A stretch of 47,032 bases of DNA from an uncultured Bacteroidia bacterium (GTDB lineage: Bacteria > Bacteroidota > Bacteroidia > Bacteroidales > F082), in the NCBI GenBank assembly GCA_902774365.1, contig CACYHX010000033.1, forward strand, positions 1 through 47,032. Reading direction: 5' to 3'. This document shows, piece by piece, positions 24,097 through 32,658 of this stretch; the stretch's first letter is position 1; each line of letters opens with the position of its first letter. The translations under genes were made by a program, and so were the position numbers. The notes below the pieces were generated by a model. That model saw nothing but the letters and a program-made list of their open reading frames with translations. It ran no database searches and was not told the origin of the DNA.

Positions 24097-25779
24097 ATGA
24101 AGAACAATGCGCACATGTCGCCACAGACGCCGAACATTTTACATAAAATCGTTTTCTTGATAATTTCTTTAGCGATGGCATTAGCTTCAGTATGTGCCTA
24201 TTCGCAAATCCGCATAGATTGGCAACAATGCTATGGGAGTATGGGTAATGACTGGGCTACCCGCATAGTAAAAAAGCCCAATGGTTATTGGGTAGCAGGA
24301 CGTGTTACTGAACAAAGTGGCATGGTGACAATTCCCGTGTTAAACCGTTCGTGGGTCATTGGAATTGACGAGACGGGCGGTCTCGTGGATGAAATCAGCT
24401 TGGGGCCTTACGCCGTCCAAATAAATGAAGATATGTTTGGAGGAATAAACGAAGGCGTTTTTTATGCGCTTGGGCACCCAAAAAATGAATTGGAGAACGA
24501 ACAATTGGGGATAAAGAAGTTGGATGCCAATGGTCATGTCGTGTGGGAGACTATGGTTGGATGCATGAACGAGTCTTTTGTGAATATCATGAGGTGTGGC
24601 ACCTCTGCTCCTGACGGAGGCGTGATAGCCTCGGCATGCGTCCAATCGGCAGGAGGTGACGTCACCAACCATTATGGATTGGATGATGTTTGGGTGGTGA
24701 AAACCGACAGCCTTGGCCGACTTGAATGGGAAACCACTTTAGGTACGGAAAACAGGGAATGGCCGAGTTGCATCGTCAATGCTTCTGACGGAGGTTATTA
24801 TGTGGCAATGGTCGGCAACCCTGGCTTTGTGGGGTCTGTATCTGTTTGCCAAGTGCCTCCAACGGAAGTAGGCGATGTTCTCTTTGGCAAACTGGACAAT
24901 GCTGGCCATTTGCTTTGGTTTCATTGCTTCGGTGGGTCTAAGTTTGATATCGTTGACCATGTAATAGAACTTGAAGATGGTTTCCTCTTGGTTTGCGACA
25001 CACAATCAGATGACAGAGATGCCGAAGGTGCTGGGTATCATGTGGGAAACGGACCAAACCGAACTTATGACGTCTGGCTCATTCGCACCGATTATGACGG
25101 CAACATCGTCTGGAGCCGATGCTATGGCGGTACTTGTACCGATTTCCCCATCAAAGCTTTCCAGAATGAGGACGGCGGATTCACGGTTTTCTGCCATACC
25201 TTCTCTATTGATGGCGATGTGCAAAGCGCACAAAACCTGCAGATTCCAGAGGATTATCATTATTATTCACGCTTGTGGGTGTTTCGCATCGATGCCGATG
25301 GAAACTTGCTTTGGGAGAGGGCAATTGGGACGAGATTTAGTGAAGTCGAGCCAAAGGATGTCATAAAGCTCAGCGACACGGAATACACCATCCTCGCCAC
25401 CGTCGAATTGCTGCCAGGGGAAGGCTTTGAAGGCGATTTCAGCTGCACCAACTGGGACGACCATCTCTGCGATTGTGAATCCTATTGGGTCCTCCACTTC
25501 ACCGATGTTTTCGACTATAACAGCGTGGAAGAAGGGACTCTTGAGGAATCAAGGATCAGCGTCTATCCCAACCCAACGCGAGGTATGCTTACCATTTCGG
25601 GCAAAGGACTGAAGCGGGTGAACTTGTACGATTTGTTGGGCCAGCAAGTGGCCGCCACGCCTTCCTACAACGGCATCAACGCTATGGTGGACACGAGCAG
25701 TCTTGTCTCAGGCATCTATTTGGTGCGAGTTTATACGGAAAACGGCCTTTGCGTGAAACGGGTGGTGGTGGCTAAGTGA
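24097..25779 (+). CDS. secreted repeat protein with T9SS type A sorting domain
   Basis: A 560-residue exported protein. Signal peptide in about the first 36 residues (ends CAYSQ). The body has repeated units with W..CYG/CFGG followed by a D-rich turn and DGG(F/Y) (QQCYGSMGNDWATRI, FHCFGGSKFDIVDH, SRCYGGTCTDFPIK), spaced like blades of a beta-propeller. The C-terminal about 75 residues (ISVYPNPTRGMLTI, then GIYLVRVY) are a type A type IX secretion domain, so it is secreted or cell-surface anchored. Substrate or binding partner unknown. A stand-alone gene with its own promoter. Confidence 0.8.
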   Translation: MKNNAHMSPQTPNILHKIVFLIISLAMALASVCAYSQIRIDWQQCYGSMGNDWATRIVKKPNGYWVAGRVTEQSGMVTIPVLNRSWVIGIDETGGLVDEISLGPYAVQINEDMFGGINEGVFYALGHPKNELENEQLGIKKLDANGHVVWETMVGCMNESFVNIMRCGTSAPDGGVIASACVQSAGGDVTNHYGLDDVWVVKTDSLGRLEWETTLGTENREWPSCIVNASDGGYYVAMVGNPGFVGSVSVCQVPPTEVGDVLFGKLDNAGHLLWFHCFGGSKFDIVDHVIELEDGFLLVCDTQSDDRDAEGAGYHVGNGPNRTYDVWLIRTDYDGNIVWSRCYGGTCTDFPIKAFQNEDGGFTVFCHTFSIDGDVQSAQNLQIPEDYHYYSRLWVFRIDADGNLLWERAIGTRFSEVEPKDVIKLSDTEYTILATVELLPGEGFEGDFSCTNWDDHLCDCESYWVLHFTDVFDYNSVEEGTLEESRISVYPNPTRGMLTISGKGLKRVNLYDLLGQQVAATPSYNGINAMVDTSSLVSGIYLVRVYTENGLCVKRVVVAK

Positions 25780-25847
25780 GGAACAACTTGCATTATTCGT
25801 TGACTATGCCATGTGTCCTGCTTATTATCATGTATAAGTCTTCGTTG

Positions 25848-27017
25848 TCACTCCACTCCGACATTCATCCGCCCCATCAGCCTCAGCCAAGGCGAGAGGA
25901 AAGCAAACAGGAAATCGTAGACGATTAAGCCTGGCAGCAGCCCTTTTTCGCCCAAACGCTTCGATGCTTTGTGGTAGATAAACAACTGTGTGCCAAAGCG
26001 CAAGAGGAAGAAAAACACCAAAATCGGGATGTAGAACATCGCGCCGTTGGTGATGGCGAAGGCGGGTTGCGTGCAGAGGGCGAGCAAGGCGATGAAGGAG
26101 GCGTAGAACAGGAACTGCGAGACGTAGAACCCGCTTAGCATCAGCCGCGAAGGGCCATCGTATTGCGGTATGGTGGAGTAGCGGCTGCTCTTCTGTCGCG
26201 CCCACAGGTGGAAGGTGCTGGGTGGCGTGGCGAGGATGGCGTCTTCGGCATCGATGAGCACCTCGGTGTTCTTCTTGGTGGCCGCCTGGTTGATGAAGAG
26301 GTCGTCGTCGCCCACTGAGGTGGTGTAATGCGAGATGAAGCCTTGCTTTCTGTAAAACAGCTCCTTACGATACGATAGGTTCTTGCCGATGCCCATGTAG
26401 GGATGATGGCAGAGGGCGGCGGAGAGGTAGAGCAGGCCGTTTTGCAAGGCGTCGAAACGCATGATGCGGTTCAGCGCGCTTTTCTTCTGGACGTAAGGGC
26501 AGTAGCCGATGACGATCTCTGTCCGGTTGTTGTAGCGGTTCACCACGCTGCGCACCCACTGGTCGTTGACGGGCATGCAGTTGCAGTCGGTGAAGATGAT
26601 GAGGTCGTTTTTCGCCGATTTGATGCCCATCGACAGCGGGAACTTCTTGCCGTTGAAGAAGTTGAGGTGTTGCTTGAGTTGCACGGGTTTCACCCTCGGC
26701 TCATTGCGTTCCAAGTCTTTCAGGTATTCCTCGGTCTCGTCGTCGGAGCAGTCGTTCACCACGACGATCTCGAAGTCGGGATAGTCCTGCTTGAGCAAGG
26801 CCGGAATCAAGTCGACGAGGTATTCGTAGGCGTCGCGGGCACAGAGCACGATGGAGACGGGCTCCAACTCCTCGTTGAGTTTCGGGCGCGCGTTCCTTTT
26901 ATAAAAGGCGACTTTCGTGAAAAAGCTCCAATGGTAGAGCAGTTGGACAATGAGACAGACGCCGAAAACGATTAAGATGATGAAACTTAAGCTGTTATAG
27001 TTGAAATTGAATTGCAT
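25848..27017 (-). CDS. membrane glycosyltransferase, family 2
   Basis: A 389-residue protein. One N-terminal helix (about 10-30), a GT-A catalytic domain (VSIVLCARDAYEYL, VVVNDCSDDET, then FTDCNCMPVND in place of the usual D-x-D), SVGDDDLFINQ as the acceptor region, RQKSSRYSTI at the QxxRW position, and C-terminal helices at about 295-365. It should transfer a sugar from a nucleotide sugar to an envelope polymer or lipid at the inner membrane. ATG 27017 is chosen because the longer frame runs through the divergent tgt start and promoter. Confidence 0.85.
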   Translation of the reverse strand: MQFNFNYNSLSFIILIVFGVCLIVQLLYHWSFFTKVAFYKRNARPKLNEELEPVSIVLCARDAYEYLVDLIPALLKQDYPDFEIVVVNDCSDDETEEYLKDLERNEPRVKPVQLKQHLNFFNGKKFPLSMGIKSAKNDLIIFTDCNCMPVNDQWVRSVVNRYNNRTEIVIGYCPYVQKKSALNRIMRFDALQNGLLYLSAALCHHPYMGIGKNLSYRKELFYRKQGFISHYTTSVGDDDLFINQAATKKNTEVLIDAEDAILATPPSTFHLWARQKSSRYSTIPQYDGPSRLMLSGFYVSQFLFYASFIALLALCTQPAFAITNGAMFYIPILVFFFLLRFGTQLFIYHKASKRLGEKGLLPGLIVYDFLFAFLSPWLRLMGRMNVGVE

Positions 27018-27040
27018 GACACGCGTGGTTTTGATGTTTG

Positions 27041-27048
27041 CAAAGATA
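27041..27048 (-). promoter_or_regulatory. candidate -7 box for the glycosyltransferase gene
   Basis: The minus strand reads TATCTTTG, exact TAnnTTTG, 23 bases before ATG 27017. No well-spaced -33 box is seen. Confidence 0.55.
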
Positions 27049-27072
27049 GGGAAAATGTTGCAAAAAAAGTCG

Positions 27073-27080
27073 TACTTTTG
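27073..27080 (+). promoter_or_regulatory. candidate -7 box for tgt
   Basis: TACTTTTG matches TAnnTTTG and lies 15 bases before ATG 27096, so the leader would be very short. It forms a compact divergent pair with the box at 27041-27048. Confidence 0.55.
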
Positions 27081-27095
27081 CGCAAAATTACAACA

Positions 27096-28226
27096 ATGAA
27101 TTTCACTATTGCAGCCAACGACCCGAAAAGCAATGCCCGAGCGGGTGTGTTGAACACTGACCACGGCCCCATCGAGACCCCCATCTTCATGCCGGTGGGC
27201 ACTGCGGGCACGGTGAAGGCCTGCCATCTCCGCGACGTGCGCGACGAGGTGAAGGCACAGATTATCCTAGGCAACACCTATCACCTGTATCTGAGGCCTG
27301 GCTTGGAGGTGCTCGAAACGGTTGGAGGCCTGCACAAGTTCAACGGCTGGGACCGTCCCATCCTCACCGATAGCGGTGGCTTCCAGGTGTTTTCGCTCAC
27401 GGGCATCCGCAAGATGAAAGAGGAAGGTGTCACCTTCCAGTCGCATATCGACGGCTCGAGGCATCTCTTCACCCCTGAAAACGTGATGGACATCCAGCGC
27501 AGCATCGGGGCCGACATCATGATGGCTTTCGACGAGTGCACCCCGGGCACCGCCGACTACCACTATGCCAAGCCTTCGATGGAACGCACGCACCGCTGGC
27601 TCGACCGCTGCATCGAGCGGTTCAACGCCACCGAGCCGAAATATGGCTACGAGCAGGCGCTGTTCCCAATAGTGCAAGGCTGCGTCTACCGTGACCTCCG
27701 CGAGCAGTCGGCGGAATACATCGCCTCGAAAAACGCGGTCGGCAATGCCATCGGCGGACTGGCCGTGGGCGAGCCTACCGAGACGATGTACGAGATGATA
27801 GAGTTGGTGAACGCCATCCTGCCCAAAGACAAGCCAAGGTATCTGATGGGCGTGGGCACGCCGGCCAACATCCTCGAAGGTATCTCGCGCGGTGTCGACA
27901 TGTTCGACTGCGTCATGCCCACCCGTAACGGCCGTAACGGCATGATTTTCACCTCCGAAGGTATCATCAACCTGAAAAACGAAAAGTGGAAGATGGACTT
28001 CTCGCCCGTCGACCCTAACGGCGAAACTTTCGTCGATGCACAATATACGAGGGCCTATCTGCGTCATTTGTTCGTCGCGGGCGAGATCCTCGGCCCCATG
28101 ATCGCCAGCCTCCACAACATTGGCTTCTACCTCTGGCTGGTGCGCGAGGCGCGCAAGCACATCATCGCCGGTGACTTCGCCGAGTGGCGCGACATGATGC
28201 TGCCCAAAGTAACCAGAAGACTGTAA
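27096..28226 (+). CDS. tgt: queuine/preQ1 tRNA-guanine transglycosylase
   Basis: A 376-residue enzyme that swaps guanine 34 of GUN-anticodon tRNAs for preQ1 in queuosine synthesis. Motifs are LTDSGGFQVFSL, MMAFDECTPG, GGLAVGEP and GVDMFDCVMPTRNGRNG. The usual zinc site near the C-terminus, CxCxxC before SRAYLHHL, is replaced: here NGETFVDAQYTRAYLRHL has no cysteines, while the later HN is kept. I believe this is shared by Bacteroidota homologues. ATG 27096 is chosen over an upstream frame crossing the promoter. The permease gene begins directly after the stop. Confidence 0.93.
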   Translation: MNFTIAANDPKSNARAGVLNTDHGPIETPIFMPVGTAGTVKACHLRDVRDEVKAQIILGNTYHLYLRPGLEVLETVGGLHKFNGWDRPILTDSGGFQVFSLTGIRKMKEEGVTFQSHIDGSRHLFTPENVMDIQRSIGADIMMAFDECTPGTADYHYAKPSMERTHRWLDRCIERFNATEPKYGYEQALFPIVQGCVYRDLREQSAEYIASKNAVGNAIGGLAVGEPTETMYEMIELVNAILPKDKPRYLMGVGTPANILEGISRGVDMFDCVMPTRNGRNGMIFTSEGIINLKNEKWKMDFSPVDPNGETFVDAQYTRAYLRHLFVAGEILGPMIASLHNIGFYLWLVREARKHIIAGDFAEWRDMMLPKVTRRL

Positions 28227-29306
28227 ATGAGAAAGATAGACGCATATATCTTCAAGAAATACATCGGGACGTTCTTCTTCGCCATCTCGATGCTGATCCT
28301 GGTCGTCATCATCTTCGACTTGTCGGAGAACATCGACAGCTTCTTGAAGCACAATGCGCCGTTGGGAAGGGTGATCGTGGACTATTACGTCATGTCCATA
28401 CCTTATTATATAAACCTCTTCATCCATCTTTTCGCCTTCATCGCCGTGGTGTTCTTCACCTCCAAGATGGCGGCACGCACCGAAATCGTGGCCATCCTCA
28501 GCAGCGGCATCAGCTTTTGGCGTTTCCTCGTCCCCTATATGATGGCCGCCGTGACCATCGCCTTGATGTCGCTTTATTTTGGTAACTTCTTGATACCCAA
28601 GACCAACGAAATCAGAAGGCAGTTCAAGGACGAATATATGGAACGGCTGAGCCAAAGCGCAGGACGTAACGTGCATGTGCAGATCGCCAAAGACGAGTTC
28701 GTGTATGTGGAGAGCTACAACATTTCGAAACAATACGGCTATAAGTTCTCATGGGAAAAATATGACGGCAACGAATTGAAATACAAGGCGATGGGCGATG
28801 TCCTTTATCATGACACGATAGCCCCCAACAGTTGGTATTTCGACCCTTATGCAGTGCGCTATATCAACGGTTCTGAGGAACAACTCCTGAAAGGCCGCAA
28901 CTACGACACCATCATCAACCTGTATCCCACCGACCTCTACAAGATGAAGGAGGACTTTGAGGAGATGGATTATTTCGAGTTGCGCGACCACATTTCTAGC
29001 ATGAAGGAGAAAGGCTCGGAGGGCGTCAAGGCGTACGAGGTGGAGATGCACAACCGCATGTCGGCGCCGGCGGCGGTCATCATCCTCACGCTCATCGGCG
29101 CGGCCTTGTCGAGCCGAAAGGTGAGGGGCGGCATCGGAATGCACCTTGGTATCGGTATCGCCATCGCGTTTTCCTACATCCTTTTCATGCAGGTCTCCAA
29201 GACATTCGCTATTTCGGGAGGCCTTTCTCCTGCTCTCGCCGCCTGGATCCCCAACATCATCTTCTGCGCTTTGGGTATCTTCCTCCTGAGACGGGCGCCG
29301 AAATAA
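28227..29306 (+). CDS. lptG: LptF/LptG-type permease (YjgP/YjgQ family)
   Basis: A 359-residue inner-membrane protein with three N-terminal helices (about 14-30, 52-78, 98-118), a periplasmic beta-jellyroll domain (about 125-255) and three C-terminal helices. The N-terminal MRKIDAYIFKKYIGTFFFAI is typical. LptF and LptG form the membrane part of the ABC machine that pulls lipopolysaccharide from the inner membrane to the LPS bridge. The start codon directly abuts the tgt stop; tgt with this permease is a frequent Bacteroidota pair. Whether it is the F or G type is not certain. Confidence 0.85.
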   Translation: MRKIDAYIFKKYIGTFFFAISMLILVVIIFDLSENIDSFLKHNAPLGRVIVDYYVMSIPYYINLFIHLFAFIAVVFFTSKMAARTEIVAILSSGISFWRFLVPYMMAAVTIALMSLYFGNFLIPKTNEIRRQFKDEYMERLSQSAGRNVHVQIAKDEFVYVESYNISKQYGYKFSWEKYDGNELKYKAMGDVLYHDTIAPNSWYFDPYAVRYINGSEEQLLKGRNYDTIINLYPTDLYKMKEDFEEMDYFELRDHISSMKEKGSEGVKAYEVEMHNRMSAPAAVIILTLIGAALSSRKVRGGIGMHLGIGIAIAFSYILFMQVSKTFAISGGLSPALAAWIPNIIFCALGIFLLRRAPK

Positions 29307-29438
29307 ATAACTCCTTGATTTATTTGTCTTTAATGAAACGCTAAGAGGCGGTTTTTGCTTTTTTGCAAAAAAAATGCGTCAACATTGGGGAGTTTTGTTT
29401 ATTTTAGCAACTTCTTATCATTCATTAAAAATAGCACT

Positions 29439-30050
29439 ATGCACATCGCAGTAGCAGGCAATATAGGCTCGGGAAAGACGACCCTCACGGGCCTTCTCGC
29501 CAAGCATTTCAACTGGACGCCCCACTACGAGGAGGTCGAGCACAACCCCTATCTGGACAGCTTCTATGAGGACATGCAACGCTGGTCGTTCAACATCCAG
29601 ATTTTCTTCCTCAACAGCCGCTTCCGTCAGGTGATGGACATCCGCAACAGCGGCAAGGACGTCATCCAAGACCGCACCATCTACGAGGACGCCCACATCT
29701 TCGCGGCCAACCTCTATTCGATGGGGCTGATGGAAACGCGTGACTTCGAGAACTATCAATCGCTGTTTGAGTTGATGACGAAGTTCCTCCAGCCGCCCGA
29801 CCTGCTCATCTACCTCCGTGCCTCGGTGCCGACGCTCATCCGCCACATCGCCAAACGCAACCGCGAGTTTGAGCAGAGCATCAGCATCAGCTACCTGACC
29901 AACCTCAACGAGCGTTACGAGAAGTGGATCGAGGGCTACAAAGAAGGCAAGCTGCTCATCATCGACACCGACAACATCGAACTTGAAAACCCCGAGGACT
30001 TGAGTACAGTGGTCGACCGTATTGAAGGCTCTCTCAATGGATTGTTTTGA
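29439..30050 (+). CDS. deoxynucleoside kinase
   Basis: A 203-residue cytoplasmic kinase of the deoxynucleoside kinase family, which phosphorylates deoxynucleosides for salvage. P-loop GNIGSGKTTLTGLLAKHF at the N-terminus, substrate-binding EEVEHNPYLDSFY, DRTIYEDAHIFA as the ERS/DR-type motif, and a lid with R residues (AKRNREFEQ). ATG 29439 is chosen because the family begins at the first strand (MHIAVAGNIG). It lies 2 bases before kdsB, in an operon with the HU/SPOR gene. Confidence 0.87.
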   Translation: MHIAVAGNIGSGKTTLTGLLAKHFNWTPHYEEVEHNPYLDSFYEDMQRWSFNIQIFFLNSRFRQVMDIRNSGKDVIQDRTIYEDAHIFAANLYSMGLMETRDFENYQSLFELMTKFLQPPDLLIYLRASVPTLIRHIAKRNREFEQSISISYLTNLNERYEKWIEGYKEGKLLIIDTDNIELENPEDLSTVVDRIEGSLNGLF

Positions 30051-30052
30051 AT

Positions 30053-30790
30053 ATGAAAGTAGTAGGAATCATTCCGGCCCGTTACAACTCGACACGTTTT
30101 CCAGGCAAACCTCTGGCCATGATCAAAGGGAAGACGATGATACAACGGGTCTGCGAACAGGCGTGGAAGTCGAAACTGGATGCCGTAGTGGTGGCCACCG
30201 ACGACATCCGCATCGCAGATGAAGTGCTGAAGTTTGGCGGCAAATATGTGATGACCGACCCGCGACACCAAAGCGGCACTGACCGTTGCTGTGAGGCTGT
30301 TCAAATGCTTGAAGAACAGTACGATGCAGTAATCAATATCCAAGGCGACGAGCCTTTTATCGACCCGCGGCACATCGATCTTTTGGTCGACTTGATTTCG
30401 CGCGACGACACGCAACTGGCATCGTTGGTCAAGAGGGTTGAAGATGCGGAAGATTTGTTTGGCTCCACCAAGGTCAAGGTGGTGATGGATAAAACGGGTA
30501 AGGCGCTGTATTTCAGCCGCAACCCGATTCCGTTCATGCAGAATGTGGCCCATGAGAAATGGATGCAGAAGGGCCGTTTTTATCAACATATCGGGATCTA
30601 CGCCTACAAGACCGAGACGCTGCACCAAATCGCCAAGATGCAGCCTTCAGCCTTGGAACAGGCCGAGTCGCTGGAGCAGCTACGTTGGCTCGAGAACGGC
30701 TTGTCCATCCGCATGGCGGTCGTCGCAGGAGAGAGCGTCTCCATCGACACCCCTGACGACCTGGCCAAGGCAAGAGAAATGGCACAATAA
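30053..30790 (+). CDS. kdsB: 3-deoxy-manno-octulosonate cytidylyltransferase
   Basis: A 245-residue enzyme that activates Kdo with CTP to give CMP-Kdo for lipopolysaccharide core synthesis. Motifs are IIPARYNSTRFPGKPL at the N-terminus, ATDDIRI, QGDEPFIDP, SRNPIPF, and GIYAYKTETL near the C-terminus. ATG 30053 (MKVVGIIPAR) is right; an in-frame TTG two codons earlier overlaps the kinase gene. LPS synthesis agrees with the LptF/LptG-type gene nearby. Confidence 0.95.
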   Translation: MKVVGIIPARYNSTRFPGKPLAMIKGKTMIQRVCEQAWKSKLDAVVVATDDIRIADEVLKFGGKYVMTDPRHQSGTDRCCEAVQMLEEQYDAVINIQGDEPFIDPRHIDLLVDLISRDDTQLASLVKRVEDAEDLFGSTKVKVVMDKTGKALYFSRNPIPFMQNVAHEKWMQKGRFYQHIGIYAYKTETLHQIAKMQPSALEQAESLEQLRWLENGLSIRMAVVAGESVSIDTPDDLAKAREMAQ

Positions 30791-30797
30791 AAATTGA

Positions 30798-31880
30798 ATG
30801 ATGATCACCATCGTCGAAGCCATATCAGAACTGCTGTTTGTCCGCGACACCGTGGTGGTGCCTGGCCTGGGAGCCTTTGTGAAGAAGCCAGTCTCGGCCA
30901 AGGTCAACCCCGTGGCGAATCATTTCGCCATGCCATCGAGCGAAATCACCTTTGACGCCAATCTTCGTGAAGATAACGACTTGGTGGTTAATTATATAGC
31001 CGAGAAGAACGAGATTCCTGACGACGAAGCCCGCCGCCTGCTGGCCATGTTTGTCTCGGATTGCTTCAGCACCCTGAAACAAGGGAAAAAAGTTCCGCTG
31101 AAACAAATCGGCACCCTGTATTACGACTGGGCCGACGACCTCGTCTTCGAACAAGACAAGATGTTGAATTACAACGCCGACGCCTTCGGCTTGTGCGACT
31201 TCACGCCTGAACCGGTGCTGCGCTCCAAGACGAAAGACGAAATCAAGGCGGAGATAGAGCAACAGCAGAAAGACAAAAACACGCCCGTCACGGTGGACGA
31301 AAAGGCCGTTCACGAGCATGACGAGGACGACAAAGACGAGCCGTTTGAGGACGACAAGCGAGGCTTCGGCTGGTTGTGGGTATTGTTGGGACTTCTGCTT
31401 TTGGCTGGAGTGGGCTATGGCCTGCATTACTTCAAGGTCGTCGATTACGGCCGATGGTTTGGGAATGACAAACCGGCTGAATATGTGCCTTGGACGGTTG
31501 TCTTGCCTGAAACAAACACATGGAAAACGGAAGTGGTGGTGCCTCAAGAACAGCAAGAGGACACCCTTGCGGTGCCTCAGCAACCCGTCGAAGTGGTGCA
31601 AGAACCAGAACGTGAGCCGAAGCAAGTGCAGCAGCCTGAGCCTGTGGTAGCGACTCCCGAAGCCAACATCCGTATCATAGCGGGATGCTTCGACCAAGAG
31701 GAGAACGCGATCCGTCTTGTCAACTCGTTGAAGTCGAAAGGCTATCAAGACGCGTTCTACGAGTTGCGCAACAAGAGATGGTTCGTCTCGTTCGGACGTT
31801 ATGCCAACGACGAGGATGCCACCGCCGCCTTGCGAGAGATTAGAGCCAATACAGAATATAAGGCCTGGATATTGAAGTAA
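30798..31880 (+). CDS. CCDC81-type HU domain and SPOR domain membrane protein
   Basis: A 360-residue protein. Residues about 3-125 are two CCDC81-like HU domains (LLFVRDTVVVPGLGAFVKK, then KVPLKQIGTLYYD). An acidic linker follows (EHDEDDKDEPFEDD), a single helix at about 190-210, a Pro/Glu/Val-rich linker, and a C-terminal SPOR domain (about 285-360, IRIIAGCFDQEENAIRLVNS). SPOR domains bind denuded peptidoglycan at division sites, and the HU part may contact DNA or partners inside the cell. This architecture is characteristic of Bacteroidota. It follows kdsB by 7 bases. Confidence 0.85.
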   Translation: MMITIVEAISELLFVRDTVVVPGLGAFVKKPVSAKVNPVANHFAMPSSEITFDANLREDNDLVVNYIAEKNEIPDDEARRLLAMFVSDCFSTLKQGKKVPLKQIGTLYYDWADDLVFEQDKMLNYNADAFGLCDFTPEPVLRSKTKDEIKAEIEQQQKDKNTPVTVDEKAVHEHDEDDKDEPFEDDKRGFGWLWVLLGLLLLAGVGYGLHYFKVVDYGRWFGNDKPAEYVPWTVVLPETNTWKTEVVVPQEQQEDTLAVPQQPVEVVQEPEREPKQVQQPEPVVATPEANIRIIAGCFDQEENAIRLVNSLKSKGYQDAFYELRNKRWFVSFGRYANDEDATAALREIRANTEYKAWILK

Positions 31881-31885
31881 TTAAA

Positions 31886-31898
31886 GCCCCGTAGGGGC
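31886..31898 (+). repeat. short GC hairpin after the HU/SPOR gene
   Basis: GCCCC (31886-31890), loop GTA, GGGGC (31894-31898), followed by GACAGG and no T run. It resembles short hairpins that are widely scattered in Bacteroidota genomes. It could act as a weak terminator. Confidence 0.45.
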
Positions 31899-31918
31899 GA
31901 CAGGATGATACAGTAACC

Positions 31919-32605
31919 ATGTCAAAGAAGAACAAACTAGAGAAATTCGCCGAAAATAAGACCTTCCCCAACTTGTTCGAATACAGCTACGAACGCATCA
32001 TGGGTGAGGGCTTCCCGCTGCAAGGCAAGTGGCACGAGGAGTTTTTCCACAACGACAACCCCATCGTGCTGGAGCTGGGCTGCGGCAAGGGCGAGTATAC
32101 CGTCGGGCTGGCGCGTGTGCATCCCGAAATCAACTATATCGGCGTCGACATCAAAGGCGCCCGCATCTGGCGTGGGCTGAAGCAGAGCAACGAGGAGGGA
32201 CTGAAGAACGTGGCATTCCTGCGTGCCCGCATCGACCAAATTGAGCATTTCTTCGGTAAGGACGAGGTATCCGAGATATGGGTCACCTTCCCCGACCCGC
32301 ATTTGGGTGAAGGCGCTCGCAATGCACGGCACCGCCTCACTTCGCCCGAGTTCCTCGACCGCTACCGTAAAATCGTCTGCCACGATGGCATCCTCAACCT
32401 GAAGACCGATAGTCCCGTCATGTATGAGTTCACCTTGCATGATGTGGTGGAAGCCCAAGGCCTGCCGTTGCTCTACGCCACCGACGACCTCTACGCCAAT
32501 GACGACAACCTTGAGGTGAAGACCATCCGCACCTTCTACGAACAGATGTGGCTCGACCAAGGGCTGACCATCAAGTATATTCGCTTTAGAATAAATGCGG
32601 AATGA
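31919..32605 (+). CDS. trmB: tRNA (guanine-N7)-methyltransferase
   Basis: A 228-residue enzyme that makes 7-methylguanosine at position 46 of tRNA using SAM. Motif I is LELGCGKGEYTVGLA. The characteristic TFPDPH (usually FPDPQ/W) is followed by RLTSPEFLDRY. The N-terminal basic stretch (SKKNKLEKFAENK) is normal for the family. It stands 38 bases after the HU/SPOR gene and 53 before the ATPase gene, so it may be in the same transcript. Confidence 0.93.
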   Translation: MSKKNKLEKFAENKTFPNLFEYSYERIMGEGFPLQGKWHEEFFHNDNPIVLELGCGKGEYTVGLARVHPEINYIGVDIKGARIWRGLKQSNEEGLKNVAFLRARIDQIEHFFGKDEVSEIWVTFPDPHLGEGARNARHRLTSPEFLDRYRKIVCHDGILNLKTDSPVMYEFTLHDVVEAQGLPLLYATDDLYANDDNLEVKTIRTFYEQMWLDQGLTIKYIRFRINAE

Positions 32606-32658
32606 TGAATGCAGATCAAACAACAATTCAACAGTTAAACAATTAAACAATCAACAAT

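Noticed and set aside
27018-27227. N-terminal extension of the glycosyltransferase
   Set aside because: It crosses the divergent promoters and the tgt start; residues are Arg/His/Cys-rich and unlike the family.
27267-28733. A 488-codon open frame on the minus strand opposite tgt and the permease
   Set aside because: Its codons mirror the tgt and lptG-like genes; the product is rich in His, Asp and Val in the way antisense frames of GC-rich genes are, and no motif is seen.
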